NCBI RefSeq assembly: GCF_030812315.1
Contig: NZ_JAUSSM010000007.1
Span: forward strand, 243,124 to 307,123
Reading direction: 5' to 3'
DNA length: 64,000 nucleotides
Source of the DNA: Arthrobacter oryzae
Lineage (GTDB): Bacteria; Actinomycetota; Actinomycetes; Actinomycetales; Micrococcaceae
Shown: positions 1-7,168 of the stretch, piece by piece
Position numbering within the stretch: position 1 is the first letter of the stretch
Layout: every line of letters starts with the position of its first letter
Made by a program: the position numbers and the translations under genes
Notes under the pieces: model-generated
Database searches by the model: none
Told to the model about the DNA's origin: nothing
Seen by the model: only the letters and a program-made list of their open reading frames with translations

Positions 1-333
1 AGCCCCACAGCGGTAGTCGCGTGCGGGCAAACGTTCACCGCCTACTCCAGCTCCAAGGCCGGCGTCCACGGGCTTGCGCGCGTCGTGGCCGCCGACTATG
101 CCAGAGAAGGCATCCGCGTGAACACCGTGGTGCCTGGTTACACCGAGACCCCTCTCGTGCAGACCATCGCAGACGATCCATTCAGCCGCGCGGGCCTGGT
201 CGACTCCACCATGCTCGGTCGGGCAGGCACCGCCGCCGACGTCGAAGGGATCATGGTTTTCTTGGCCAGCGATGAATCGGCCTACGCGACAGGCGGCCTC
301 TTCACCGTCGACGGCGGCCTCACGGCACTCTGA
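1..333 (+). CDS. SDR family oxidoreductase, C-terminal part (5' end outside window)
   Basis: C-terminal 110 residues of a short-chain dehydrogenase/reductase, a Rossmann-fold NAD(P)-dependent oxidoreductase of the cytoplasm. The visible part holds the catalytic YxxxK as YSSSKAG (Tyr 15 and Lys 19 of the visible segment), the following VNTVVPGYTETPL stretch (the family's VN-x-V-x-PG cofactor-side motif) and the closing ATGGLFTVDGG that typically ends classical SDRs. The nucleotide-binding TGxxxGxG segment lies upstream of the window, so cofactor preference cannot be read. It ends with TGA at 331-333 and is followed by a GC hairpin. The substrate cannot be inferred. Confidence 0.9.
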   Translation, partial: SPTAVVACGQTFTAYSSSKAGVHGLARVVAADYAREGIRVNTVVPGYTETPLVQTIADDPFSRAGLVDSTMLGRAGTAADVEGIMVFLASDESAYATGGLFTVDGGLTAL

Positions 334-365
334 CAACCCCACGCCAAACAACGTTTCCGGGACCG

Positions 366-395
366 GGACGACGGCGGGAAGTCCCGCCGTCGTCC
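366..395. terminator. GC palindrome, copy 1 of the window-wide family
   Basis: Perfect 14-bp arms around AG (arm GGACGACGGCGGGA), 33 bp after the SDR stop. No U-tract follows. Its position suggests a factor-assisted terminator or REP-like element. Confidence 0.7.
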
Positions 396-419
396 GCTTC
401 TTGTCCGCTGCCGGCGCCG

Positions 420-1016
420 ATGTGTACGATCGTACGCATGCCTGATTGCTTCGCGGGAGATCCACGCACGAACCGGGAGCGGATGCTGTCCGGAGACCTC
501 TATATTGCCGATGATCCGGACAACGCCGCTGCCTTCCACCGCGCCCTGCAACTGACGCACCGGTACGCGGCCGCCTACATTGAGGACCCGGGATCAGCGC
601 GGCCCATCCTTGAGGAGCTCGTGGAAGACCTCGGGGAGAACGTCGACGTCTGGCCTCCCCTGTCGGTGGACTACGGCAGCTACATCACCATCGGAGCCGG
701 GACGATTATCAATTCGGGCCTGACCGCCCTGGACGTCGCCGCCATTACGATCGGCCGTGACTGCCAGATCGGCCCGAACGTCCAGCTGCTCACCCCCACC
801 CATCCGGTGGACCCCCAGCCGCGCCGGGACAAGCTGGAGGCCGCCGAGCCGATCACCATCGGGGACAACGTTTGGCTGAGCGGCGGAGCCATAGTGCTGC
901 CAGGCGTGACAATCGGGGAGAACAGTGTGATCGGCGCCGGCGCCGTCGTCACCAAGGACGTCCCCGCCAACGTGGTGGCCGTGGGCAATCCCGCCCGCGT
1001 CGTGCGCTCCATCTAG
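420..1016 (+). CDS. maa: Maltose O-acetyltransferase-like hexapeptide-repeat acetyltransferase
   Basis: 198-residue cytoplasmic acetyltransferase of the LacA/Maa/NodL family, which transfers acetyl from acetyl-CoA to sugars. The N-terminal Mac domain is visible (ERMLSGDLYIADDPD, residues about 20-34), followed by left-handed beta-helix hexapeptide repeats. The catalytic His sits in LLTPTHPVDP (His 128) and the C-terminal PANVVAVGNPARVV cap is typical. The length fits the family. An in-frame ATG at 438 would give 192 residues and would place the 12-bp palindrome at 424-435 in the leader; no clear Shine-Dalgarno precedes either start, so the mRNA may be leaderless. A TetR gene starts 4 bp downstream and is probably cotranscribed. 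The actual sugar acceptor is not known. Confidence 0.85.
   Translation: MCTIVRMPDCFAGDPRTNRERMLSGDLYIADDPDNAAAFHRALQLTHRYAAAYIEDPGSARPILEELVEDLGENVDVWPPLSVDYGSYITIGAGTIINSGLTALDVAAITIGRDCQIGPNVQLLTPTHPVDPQPRRDKLEAAEPITIGDNVWLSGGAIVLPGVTIGENSVIGAGAVVTKDVPANVVAVGNPARVVRSI
424..435. promoter_or_regulatory. Candidate TetR operator at the start of maa-tetR
   Basis: Perfect 12-bp palindrome GTACGATCGTAC overlapping the first codons of the acetyltransferase gene. A TetR-family gene follows in the same transcription unit, so autoregulation is a reasonable inference. The site is short and unproven. Confidence 0.4.
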
Positions 1017-1020
1017 GCCC

Positions 1021-1581
1021 ATGGCGCAGCGTCGCTTTGACCCGGAACGCCGCGATCGGATTATCGATGCGGCCCTGGACGTGATTGCCGAACACGGCGT
1101 TGCCGGAGCATCACACCGGAAGATCGCCGCCCAGGCCGATGTGCCGCTGGGATCAATGACCTACCACTTCAGCGGCATGGAGGACCTGCTGCATGGGGCG
1201 TTCACCCGCTTCTCCACCGCCATCTCCGCCCGTTTCGAAGCAGGCCTCCTGCAGGCGCATACCTTGGAAGAGGCACGGGAAGCGGTGGTGGATCTGATCC
1301 ACGAGGACCTGAACGTGTCGGCCCGGGAGCTGGTTCTGACCCAGGAGTTGTACACGCTTGCGGCCCGGGACGCGGCCTACCGGGCCATCACCCACGCTTG
1401 GATGCGGCAGAGCCGCACCTCGTTGGCCCGCCACTTCGACCCGGTCACGTGCCGGATGCTGGACGCTCTGATCGAAGGCTCCTTCCTGCACGCAGCCCTG
1501 GATACGGAACAGCATGACCGGGCGGTGACGGCAGAAGCCGTCGCCCGGATCACCACTCCCGTCTCTTCACGGGATCACTGA
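1021..1581 (+). CDS. TetR/AcrR family transcriptional regulator
   Basis: 186-residue one-component repressor. The N-terminal TetR HTH is complete: RRDRIIDAALDVIAEHGVAG, then KIAAQADVPLGSMTYHFSGM (residues about 38-57) with the recognition helix and the YHF signature. The ligand-binding C-terminal domain (residues about 60-180) is divergent, as usual. It starts 4 bp after the acetyltransferase stop with an ATG, so the two are likely one operon and it probably controls the acetyltransferase. A GC hairpin at 1601-1632 closes the unit. The ligand is unknown. Confidence 0.88.
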   Translation: MAQRRFDPERRDRIIDAALDVIAEHGVAGASHRKIAAQADVPLGSMTYHFSGMEDLLHGAFTRFSTAISARFEAGLLQAHTLEEAREAVVDLIHEDLNVSARELVLTQELYTLAARDAAYRAITHAWMRQSRTSLARHFDPVTCRMLDALIEGSFLHAALDTEQHDRAVTAEAVARITTPVSSRDH

Positions 1582-1600
1582 CGGCTCCGACAAACGCAAG

Positions 1601-1632
1601 CGGACGACGGCGGGAGGTCCCGCCGTCGTCCG
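1601..1632. terminator. GC palindrome, copy 2
   Basis: Perfect 15-bp arms (CGGACGACGGCGGGA) around GG, preceded by the flank AAACGCAAG. It follows the tetR stop by 19 bp and precedes the GPP34 pair. Confidence 0.75.
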
Positions 1633-1684
1633 GCCCTTACGAATCGCCGTTGTGGTGTCTGCCCAACTGGGCCACCATGATCGT

Positions 1685-2323
1685 ATGAACGCTGAAACAC
1701 CGAAGGCCGAGGAGCTGAGCCTTCCGCAGGCTCTCCTCCTCCTGGCGACGAACGACAAGAACGGCGAAGCTGAACTGCCGATAGTCGTACTCAAAGCCGC
1801 TCTGGCAGGGGCAATACTGGCTGAGCTGCACCTCCGCGGTGCAATCGGGCTGCAGGGAAAGCACGTCAGGGCTACCGGCACCGCCACGCAACCGGATTTC
1901 CAGCACCAACTGGACCTCATCCGGGACAAATCACGGCCGCACACGCCCAAGCGGTGGGTCTCGATGCTGGAAAGCCGCGCCGAACTGCACCGTGTCTACG
2001 AGGGCATGGTGTCGCTGGGCATCGTGGATCACGTCGGCGAAAAACACCTCGGTCTGTTCGGGTCCACGCGGTATCCGGAGAAAGACCACGCCCCGGAAGC
2101 GGCGATCCTGCAGAAGATCCAGGCCGCGCTGGGCGGTTCGCTGTCCGACTCCAGGACCACGGCACTGATCGCACTCCTTCAGGCAGCAGGGCTGCTCGAC
2201 AGGCTTTTCCCGGCAGCAGATCAGGGCCGGGTAAGGCAACTGGTGAAGGACCACTGGCCGTCCCGTGCGGTGACGGACGAACTGCGCATGATCAGGCTGG
2301 CGGAGGCTGAAGCCGCCACGTAG
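1685..2323 (+). CDS. GPP34 (GOLPH3/Vps74-like) family protein, paralogue 1
   Basis: 212-residue protein of the GPP34 family, the bacterial relatives of the eukaryotic Golgi phosphoprotein GOLPH3, which binds PI4P. The bacterial function is not established; many actinobacteria carry several copies. Visible features are the N-terminal LSLPQALLLLATND strand-helix, LAGAILAELHLRGAIGL (residues about 40-56), KRWVSMLESRAELHRVYEGM, the GLFGSTRYPEKD loop (residues about 135-146; the basic loop equivalent to the lipid-binding region) and a C-terminal RTTALIALLQAAGLLDRLFP helix. The start is set at MNAETPK because its leader is conserved in the adjacent paralogue. No Shine-Dalgarno is evident, so it may be leaderless. 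Confidence 0.8.
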   Translation: MNAETPKAEELSLPQALLLLATNDKNGEAELPIVVLKAALAGAILAELHLRGAIGLQGKHVRATGTATQPDFQHQLDLIRDKSRPHTPKRWVSMLESRAELHRVYEGMVSLGIVDHVGEKHLGLFGSTRYPEKDHAPEAAILQKIQAALGGSLSDSRTTALIALLQAAGLLDRLFPAADQGRVRQLVKDHWPSRAVTDELRMIRLAEAEAAT

Positions 2324-2365
2324 TCGACCGTTGTGGCGGATGCCCAACAGGTCCACCATGAAGGT

Positions 2366-3205
2366 ATGAACGCTGTGACACCGAAGGCCGAGGACCTAAG
2401 CCTTCCCGAGGCTTTCCTCCTTCTGGCAACGAACGACAAGGACGGCGAACCTGAACTGCCGTTGTACGTACTGAGGACCACCTTGGCCGGGGCGATACTT
2501 GCTGAGCTGGACCTGCTCGGCGCCATCGCGCTGGAGGGGAAGCACGTCAAGGCCAGCGGAACCGCCCCTGAATCGAAGTTCCAGCACGAGCTGGAGCTCA
2601 TCCGGGAAAAACCACGGCCCCACACTCCCAAGCGGTGGGTCTCCATCCTGGAGGGCCGCGGCGAAGTGCAACGTGTGTACGAAGGGATGGCGTCGCAGGG
2701 CATCGTGGAGCATATCGGCGAAAAGCACCTGGGCCTGTTCAAGTCCACGCGCTACCCGGAGAAGCAGCACGCTCCCGAAGCGGCGCTCCTTCAGAAGATC
2801 CAAGCAGCACTCGGCCTGAAGCCGTCGGGCGCAGCGCCGTTGGATGCCGCGCCGCCTGATGCAGCGCCGTTGGATGCCGCGCCGCCTGAAGCGCCAGCCA
2901 TGCCAGCAGGTGCCACGCCGCCGGGTGCCGCGCCGGCAGGTGCCACGGTGCCGGCAGACGCAACACTGGCAGGTGCAACACCGCCGACCGCCGCACCGCC
3001 TGCCGCACCGCCCGTTGCAGCGCCGCCCGATGCCAGGACCACGGCACTGATTGCGCTGCTTCAGGCAGCCGGCCTGCTCATCAAGCTTTTCCCGGAAGCA
3101 GATCAGGACCGGGCGGTTGAACTCGTGAAAAACCACTGGCCGTCCCGAGCGGTGGAGGACGAACTGCGCCTGATCCGACTGGGGCTGGCAGAAGCCGCAA
3201 GCTAA
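2366..3205 (+). CDS. GPP34 family protein, paralogue 2, with Pro/Ala-rich insertion
   Basis: 279-residue tandem paralogue of the preceding gene, 42 bp downstream on the same strand. The two align along their whole length, and even the leader (CCACCATG-N5-TATGAACGCT) is duplicated. The difference is an insertion at about residues 154-222 made of short Ala/Pro units (APLDAAPPDAAPLDAAPP, then AGATPPGAAPAG-type units), placed just before the C-terminal RTTALIALLQAAGLL helix. The insertion looks like a flexible linker grown by short tandem duplication. As in paralogue 1, YPEKQHAPEA and the RWVSILEGRGEVQRVYEGM helix are retained, so the fold should be intact. Function is unknown; membrane-lipid association is suggested only by homology. 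Confidence 0.8.
   Translation: MNAVTPKAEDLSLPEAFLLLATNDKDGEPELPLYVLRTTLAGAILAELDLLGAIALEGKHVKASGTAPESKFQHELELIREKPRPHTPKRWVSILEGRGEVQRVYEGMASQGIVEHIGEKHLGLFKSTRYPEKQHAPEAALLQKIQAALGLKPSGAAPLDAAPPDAAPLDAAPPEAPAMPAGATPPGAAPAGATVPADATLAGATPPTAAPPAAPPVAAPPDARTTALIALLQAAGLLIKLFPEADQDRAVELVKNHWPSRAVEDELRLIRLGLAEAAS
2833..3034 (+). repeat. Imperfect short tandem repeats coding Ala/Pro-rich linker
   Basis: DNA made of degenerate GCCGCGCCGCCTGATGCA-type units, with a near-exact 30-bp duplication at the start (CCGTTGGATGCCGCGCCG occurs twice within 60 bp). It lies inside the second GPP34 gene and stays in frame. It is absent from the neighbouring paralogue. Confidence 0.8.
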
Positions 3206-3259
3206 CGGGCCAGGACCTGAGCCCTGTTCGTCGGCAACGCCCCGGCGTTAGGATGCCGT

Positions 3260-4054
3260 GTGACTTTCACCCACGGCTTCGCGGACAACAACGGCCTACG
3301 CATGTACTACGAGGTCCACGGACAGGCGGTGCCCGGCCAGGCCCCGCTGCTCCTCATACCCGGCGGCGGCTCCACCATCGGCACCAACTTCGCAGAAGTC
3401 CTCCCGCTACTGGCCGGACACCGCCAGGTGATCGCCGTTGAGGAGGAGGGCCATGGGCGCACCCAGCCGACCAGCCGCCCCCTCACGGCCGAGAACTCGG
3501 CCGGCGACATCCTCGCTGTCTTGGACCGGCTCAATGTGGAAGCCGTGGATGTGCTGGGCTTCAGCGCCGGCGGCCACACCGCCGTCGCGCTGGCCCTCGG
3601 GCGGCCGGCTGCGGTCAGGCGCCTGATCGTGGCTTCCACCTTTGTGAGCCGCGATGCCGTACCGGACGAGTTCTGGGACGGCATGGCGAGGGCCACCCTG
3701 GATGACATGCCGGACACCTACAAGGACGCCGACCGCCTCCTCAACCCTGAACCCGGCCACTTGGAACGACTCTTCGAGCTGGACAGGCAGCGCATCCTGG
3801 ACTTCACCGGATGGTCCGTCGAAGAGCTGGGCACCATCACGGCACCCACGCTCATCGTGAGCGCCGACCGCGACGTTGTCAGCGCCGAATACGCCGCGCG
3901 GATGGCCGGAATGATCCCGGGCGCACGCCTGCTGATCGTTCCCGGCGGCCACGGCGACTACCTCGGCGAACAGGCCGCCAGCGGAGGGGATTTTCGGACG
4001 ATGCACGCCACCCTTCCGTTCCTCCTGCGGTTCCTCAGCGAGCAGGCCGGGTAG
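3260..4054 (+). CDS. Alpha/beta-fold hydrolase
   Basis: 264-residue serine hydrolase of the alpha/beta-hydrolase fold. The oxyanion strand is LLLIPGGGSTIG (residues about 31-42), the nucleophile elbow GFSAGG (Ser about 101), the acid lies in TLIVSADRDVV and the catalytic His in PGGHGDYLGE (about residue 236). No signal peptide is seen, so it is cytoplasmic. It starts with GTG at 3260, and no better upstream start exists in frame. It stands alone between two hairpins, so neighbours give no clue to the substrate (ester, epoxide or C-C bond). Confidence 0.85.
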   Translation: MTFTHGFADNNGLRMYYEVHGQAVPGQAPLLLIPGGGSTIGTNFAEVLPLLAGHRQVIAVEEEGHGRTQPTSRPLTAENSAGDILAVLDRLNVEAVDVLGFSAGGHTAVALALGRPAAVRRLIVASTFVSRDAVPDEFWDGMARATLDDMPDTYKDADRLLNPEPGHLERLFELDRQRILDFTGWSVEELGTITAPTLIVSADRDVVSAEYAARMAGMIPGARLLIVPGGHGDYLGEQAASGGDFRTMHATLPFLLRFLSEQAG

Positions 4055-4078
4055 GGGAGCGGACCCAAACGCAAGCGC

Positions 4079-4104
4079 ACGACGGCGGGACGTCCCGCCG
4101 TCGT
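4079..4104. terminator. GC palindrome, copy 3
   Basis: Perfect 12-bp arms (ACGACGGCGGGA) around CG, with the flank AAACGCAAGCGC. It begins 25 bp after the hydrolase stop. Confidence 0.75.
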
Positions 4105-4158
4105 CCGCCCCACCCCGTATCATCGGGACCACCCGTCACCCGGAGAGTGGAGTAGCAC

Positions 4159-4530
4159 ATGCAGCTCGGCGCCTTCTCGATCAGCGTCAGCGTTAAGGAC
4201 ATCGCGGCATCGGCCGCGTTCTACGAGAAACTTGGCTTCAGCAGTTTCGGGGGCGACATCACCCAGAACTGGTTGATCCTGAAGAACGGCGAGACCGTCA
4301 TCGGCCTCTTCCAAGGGATGTTTGAGAAGAACATGCTGACCTTCAACCCGGGCTGGAACCAGAACGCCGAGGGGCTCGGCTCCTTCACCGATGCGCGCGA
4401 GCTCCAGCAGGACCTGAAAGCCCAGGGCACGGAGTTCGTTTCGGAGGCCGACGAGGCAACCACCGGGCCTGCGAGCTTCATCGTGGTGGACCCGGACGGC
4501 AGCCCGGTCCTTGTCGACCAGCACCGCTGA
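4159..4530 (+). CDS. VOC (glyoxalase/bleomycin-resistance fold) family protein
   Basis: 123-residue vicinal-oxygen-chelate protein with two beta-alpha-beta-beta-beta modules. The first begins with [20 protein letters not shown] (residues 5-24), the signature start; the second ends with [17 protein letters not shown]. Family members bind divalent metals and act as lyases, dioxygenases, isomerases or drug-binding proteins, and this one cannot be assigned further. The metal-ligand Glu common near the C-terminus of true glyoxalases is replaced by Leu-Val-Asp. A GGAGAGTGGAG Shine-Dalgarno region precedes the ATG. It is convergent with another VOC gene across a shared hairpin. Confidence 0.8.
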   Translation: MQLGAFSISVSVKDIAASAAFYEKLGFSSFGGDITQNWLILKNGETVIGLFQGMFEKNMLTFNPGWNQNAEGLGSFTDARELQQDLKAQGTEFVSEADEATTGPASFIVVDPDGSPVLVDQHR

Positions 4531-4555
4531 CCGGCACCGCCCGCAAACAAAGCAG

Positions 4556-4581
4556 ACGACGGCGGGAGGTTCCGCCGTCGT
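4556..4581. terminator. GC palindrome, copy 4 (imperfect), between convergent VOC genes
   Basis: 10-bp arms (ACGACGGCGG) with a 6-nt loop; the usual TCCCGCC arm is changed to TTCCGCC. It lies between two stop codons and can serve both strands. Confidence 0.7.
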
Positions 4582-4596
4582 GCGCTTGAACCTGCA

Positions 4597-4986
4597 CTAC
4601 TTGCCGGCGGGCTGGAACAGCTCCACCACGTTGCCGGCCGGATCTTCGAGCAGGATCTGCTGACCGCCCGGACCGGTGACAATGTCGTTCCGGAACGTGA
4701 CGCCTGCCGCCCGCAGCCGGTCCACCTCAGCCGCGATATCGCCCACGATGAGGTGGATGCGGTTCCATCCGCCCGGTGAAGGCACCGTGCCATCCGGCAT
4801 TGGCCGGCCGGCCGAGCTGGTTGGCCCGCTCAGCAGAAGCCGCAGCTGACCGCGGGCGACGTCCGCGAACGCCGGTGCGGCGCTCATACTTAGGGTGAAT
4901 CCGAGGTGCTTTGTGTAGAAAGCGATCGCCGCGTCGACGTCGTCCACCATGTACCGGACGCTGACAAGGTCCGTGTCGTCGGGCAT
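4597..4986 (-). CDS. VOC family protein (glyoxalase superfamily)
   Basis: 129-residue VOC-fold protein. The first module starts VRYMVDDVDAAIAFYTKHLGF (the ligand strand plus the AFY helix), and the C-terminal module ends GQQILLEDPAGNVVELFQP with the conserved metal-ligand Glu of the NxxELF motif retained, unlike the convergent VOC gene. The middle carries the WNRIHLIVGDI strand. A GAAAGGAGCTGGAA Shine-Dalgarno precedes the ATG. Substrate is unknown; close relatives are usually annotated as glyoxalase/dioxygenase superfamily or extradiol-like proteins. Confidence 0.82.
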   Translation of the reverse strand: MPDDTDLVSVRYMVDDVDAAIAFYTKHLGFTLSMSAAPAFADVARGQLRLLLSGPTSSAGRPMPDGTVPSPGGWNRIHLIVGDIAAEVDRLRAAGVTFRNDIVTGPGGQQILLEDPAGNVVELFQPAGK

Positions 4987-5013
4987 TTCCAGCTCCTTTC
5001 CGAACTCGAGTGG

Positions 5014-5448
5014 TCACCCGGCGTCGGCTGGTTTGGCGAGCGATATTTCCGTGTGGGTAATGACGGCGGAGCACTGGAACTGCGCGCTGCAGGTTTGCAG
5101 GTAGACAGAAGCTGCGGCGGCACCTTCATTGAACGCCATCATGTTTGGAATGACTCGTATGGTGACTGTCTGGGCCTGCTTGGTGCAGCTGAGCTGATCG
5201 TTTCCGCCGCCGCCGGCGATCCGTCCTTCACTGACTCTTTGGGTGATTTGGACGACGGGAATTGCGATGATCAGGGCGGGGTCGGAGTCGCACACGAAGG
5301 TGACGGGAACATCCACCGCGGCGCCGTCGGCGACGAGTATTCCCGGGCCCGCGCTCACGAGTGCGGCGGGGGCTGCCTGCGCGGGGGTGGCGATGGTCAC
5401 GAGCATTGCGGCAAGAGCGGCGGCGAGGCAGCTTCTGGTGCCTAACAT
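5014..5448 (-). CDS. Secreted protein of unknown function
   Basis: 144-residue protein with a clear Sec signal peptide: MLGTR basic start, hydrophobic core SCLAAALAAMLVTIAT and an AQA/AP cleavage site after residue 25. The mature part has four Cys (53, 88, 120, 126), enough for two disulfides, and is predicted from its alternating hydrophobic pattern to be mostly beta strand (VDVPVTFVC, ALIIAIPVVQIT, QTVTIRVIPN). No family is recognised. A GGGAGAACCTG Shine-Dalgarno precedes the ATG. It is a single gene, divergent from decayed DNA. Confidence 0.7.
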   Translation of the reverse strand: MLGTRSCLAAALAAMLVTIATPAQAAPAALVSAGPGILVADGAAVDVPVTFVCDSDPALIIAIPVVQITQRVSEGRIAGGGGNDQLSCTKQAQTVTIRVIPNMMAFNEGAAAASVYLQTCSAQFQCSAVITHTEISLAKPADAG

Positions 5449-5644
5449 CAGGTTCTCCCTTGAATGGAGGCGTGGCGTCCTGTGTTCCGCATTGTCGGCC
5501 AGTGCGGTGACTGGGGCGTCTATTTATGTACGGGGCGTAGCCCCTGACGGCAGCGCCGTTCGGGGCGCCGCCTGATGCGGCCGAAAGTCCGGTTGGCCGA
5601 AGACTACTCACTACCTGCCGGTGTGACAATAGCAATCAGGCGAC
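5449..5644. other. Non-coding stretch
   Basis: About 200 bp without a supportable gene between the secreted-protein start and the next hairpin element. It should contain the promoter of the minus-strand secreted protein; no clear -35/-10 pair is seen. Confidence 0.5.
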
Positions 5645-5656
5645 AACGCAAGCGGA

Positions 5657-5680
5657 CGACGGCGGGAGATCCCGCCGTCG
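5657..5680. repeat. GC palindrome, copy 5, at the broken end of an aldehyde dehydrogenase gene
   Basis: 11-bp arms (CGACGGCGGGA) around GA, flanked on the left by ACAACGCAAGCGG. The aldehyde dehydrogenase reading frame on the minus strand runs into it and loses its last residues exactly here, so this copy marks a recombination or deletion end point rather than a simple terminator. Confidence 0.7.
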
Positions 5681-5682
5681 CC

Positions 5683-6012
5683 GGAGCCCTTGAATCCGCC
5701 CCAGGGCATTTCGTTGGCGATGACGAGGTGCGAATTGACCCAGACGGTGCCGAAGTCGAGCCGGCGGGGAGCGGACAGCGAGCGGGCCGAGTTCGTGGTC
5801 CACACCGAGGCGGCGAGACCGTAGACGGTTTGGTTGGCCCGGCTGATGGCCTCTTCCTCGGTGCTGAAGGTCTCCACCGACACGACCGGGCCGAAGATCT
5901 CCGTGCTGGTGATCGCGGCTCCGGCAGGCACACCGGTCACGACGGTGGGTTCGATGAAGTAGCCCGCGCCCTCGATGGCGTTGCCTCCGACGGCGATCGT
6001 GAGGCCCTTCAA
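5683..6012 (-). pseudogene. Aldehyde dehydrogenase, C-terminal fragment
   Basis: About 110 residues of an NAD(P)+-dependent aldehyde dehydrogenase. Recognisable blocks are GYFIEPTVVTGVPAGA, TEIFGPVVSVETFSTEEEA (the conserved EIFGPV block), NQTVYGLAASVWT, RRLDFGTVWVNSHL and MPWGGFKGSG. The LDFGTVWVN plus EMPWGGFK combination resembles gamma-aminobutyraldehyde and betaine-aldehyde dehydrogenases. The N-terminal three quarters, with the catalytic Glu and Cys, is missing. The C-terminus after GFKGSG (normally about 20 more residues) is replaced by the GC palindrome. There is no start codon or catalytic residue, so it is non-functional. Confidence 0.85.
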
Positions 6013-6090
6013 ATCTTTGCACATTGCACCAGACAGGACGGGAGGCGGGACGGTTTCGTCGAAACGGTGCGGGCACTGAAGAATGGGGGC

Positions 6091-6390
6091 ATGGCCGACA
6101 TTATCGAATTCCTGGAAGCTCGGGTTGCCGAGGACGAGGCAGCCGCGGAGGAACTGGGGGAGATCGGACGAGGTCGCCAGGCGATCGGCGCCCGCCTCGA
6201 AGTTTCTCCGTTCGCAGCCGCCCGTGTGCTGGCCGAATGCGCCGCCAAGCGGAAGATTCTGGGGAACGTCCCGTTGGTTACTGACATACCGTCGCAGATG
6301 GGCGGGACCAGCGAGTACGTTCTGATGTGCCTGGCCTCTGTGTATAGCTGGCACCCGGAGTACCAGGAGGGCTGGTCCGTCGCCGGCTAG
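6091..6390 (+). CDS. DUF6221 family protein
   Basis: 99-residue protein matching the DUF6221 pattern: N-terminal ADIIEFLEARVAEDEAAAEE (residues 2-21), central RVLAECAAKRKIL and C-terminal LASVYSWHPEYQEGWSV, the last block being the family's most conserved part. The family is widespread in actinobacteria and their phages; its function is unknown. The ATG at 6091 is preceded by GGGGG; in-frame upstream sequence lacks homology and belongs to the decayed aldehyde dehydrogenase region. There is no phage context here, so it is best viewed as a stray accessory gene. Confidence 0.75.
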   Translation: MADIIEFLEARVAEDEAAAEELGEIGRGRQAIGARLEVSPFAAARVLAECAAKRKILGNVPLVTDIPSQMGGTSEYVLMCLASVYSWHPEYQEGWSVAG

Positions 6391-6422
6391 GAGTCAGCTC
6401 GCCGCCTGCGACCAGCTGCCAG

Positions 6423-6698
6423 TCAATGCGGCACCAGCCCGCCGCGATGGCTGTTGGGCCGGGGTCCGTCTCCCGAACCTTTGAACAGCCCGACGATGCC
6501 CCTGATCAAGCTGACTGTGGCAATCTTCAAGAGGAAAACCACACCCTGAATGGCTCCGGCCACAACCAGGAGCAGCAAAATCGTGACGAGGATCGGCAGC
6601 AGCAGAAGGACAATCACGGCAATTGCCGCCATGTACATGAGGGCATACCCGGCAGCGGCTGTCGGATCCACTGGACTTCCTATCAACAACCGGACCAA
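6423..6698 (-). CDS. Small membrane protein, hypothetical
   Basis: Up to 91 residues with one long or two adjacent hydrophobic segments (YALMYMAAIAVIVLLLLP and ILVTILLLLVVAGAIQGVVF), followed by a basic, polar tail (FKGSGDGPRPNSHRGG). This predicts an inner-membrane protein with a cytoplasmic tail. No family is recognised. The start is uncertain: TTG at 6698 has GGAG only 3 bp away, and internal ATGs near 6635 are alternatives. It lies upstream of the CsbD gene on the same strand with no hairpin on its own 3' side. Confidence 0.45.
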   Translation of the reverse strand: MVRLLIGSPVDPTAAAGYALMYMAAIAVIVLLLLPILVTILLLLVVAGAIQGVVFLLKIATVSLIRGIVGLFKGSGDGPRPNSHRGGLVPH

Positions 6699-6803
6699 TT
6701 GCTCCGGATACCTGCTGCATTTTTAGCACCAAACTGCCAGCCTCAAACAGGGCCAATCGTCCCGGGTCATCATCCGGCGCCCGCCCTGGAGGCTGGAAAA
6801 TAC

Positions 6804-6839
6804 GGAAGGGTGCAGCCCGTGCTCGGGGGGCACCCTTCC
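6804..6839 (-). terminator. Hairpin terminator downstream of csbD-like gene
   Basis: 10-bp arms GGAAGGGTGC and GCACCCTTCC with a 16-nt loop, 14 bp past the minus-strand csbD stop. In the minus direction it is followed by TATTTTCC, a modest T-rich stretch. It is unrelated to the GACGGCGGGA family. Confidence 0.75.
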
Positions 6840-6852
6840 TTGTGTTGCAGGC

Positions 6853-7026
6853 CTATTCCTTGAAGGCGTCCTTGACCTTCTCGCCGGCCTGCTTCAGGTC
6901 CGCTTTTGTTTGGTCGGCCTGACCTTCGGCCTTCAGGCCCGGGTCATTCTTGGCCTCTCCGGCAGCTTCCTTGCCCTTGCCGCCAAGCTTCTCGGCAGCA
7001 TTCTCAATCTTGTCATCCAGACCCAC
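6853..7026 (-). CDS. CsbD-like stress protein
   Basis: 57-residue hydrophilic protein of the CsbD family: it opens with GLDDKIENAAEKLGGKGKEA and continues with GEAKNDPGLKAEGQADQTKA, the two hallmark blocks, and ends VKDAFKE. Family members are small, highly charged, largely helical proteins induced by general stress (sigma-B regulon in Bacillus); their biochemical role is unknown. The start is GTG at 7026 with GGGAG 7 bp upstream. It lies just before a clear hairpin terminator. It is short, but the family match is strong. Confidence 0.85.
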   Translation of the reverse strand: MGLDDKIENAAEKLGGKGKEAAGEAKNDPGLKAEGQADQTKADLKQAGEKVKDAFKE

Positions 7027-7168
7027 GGTGATACTCCCTCCGGTTGGTGCCGCCAGCGATCCGCCCGCGGCTCACAAGATCATCGTAAACCCGATTCAGG
7101 CCAGATGGTAAGCATGCTGATTGTGTGATTGCGCCTAGTGGGCGCCGTCGAAATTCCAAGAACGGATG

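Noticed and set aside
2833..3034. Pro/Ala repeat in the second GPP34 gene as a sequencing artefact
   Set aside because: The units are degenerate rather than identical and the frame is kept through the whole stretch, which fits a real expanded linker.
5611..6354. Aldehyde dehydrogenase frame extended upstream to 6354 as a 247-residue gene
   Set aside because: The extension has no dehydrogenase homology and is antisense to the DUF6221 gene.
6091..6390. DUF6221 gene as evidence of a prophage
   Set aside because: No other phage gene, integrase or att repeat is in the region; a single stray gene is not enough.
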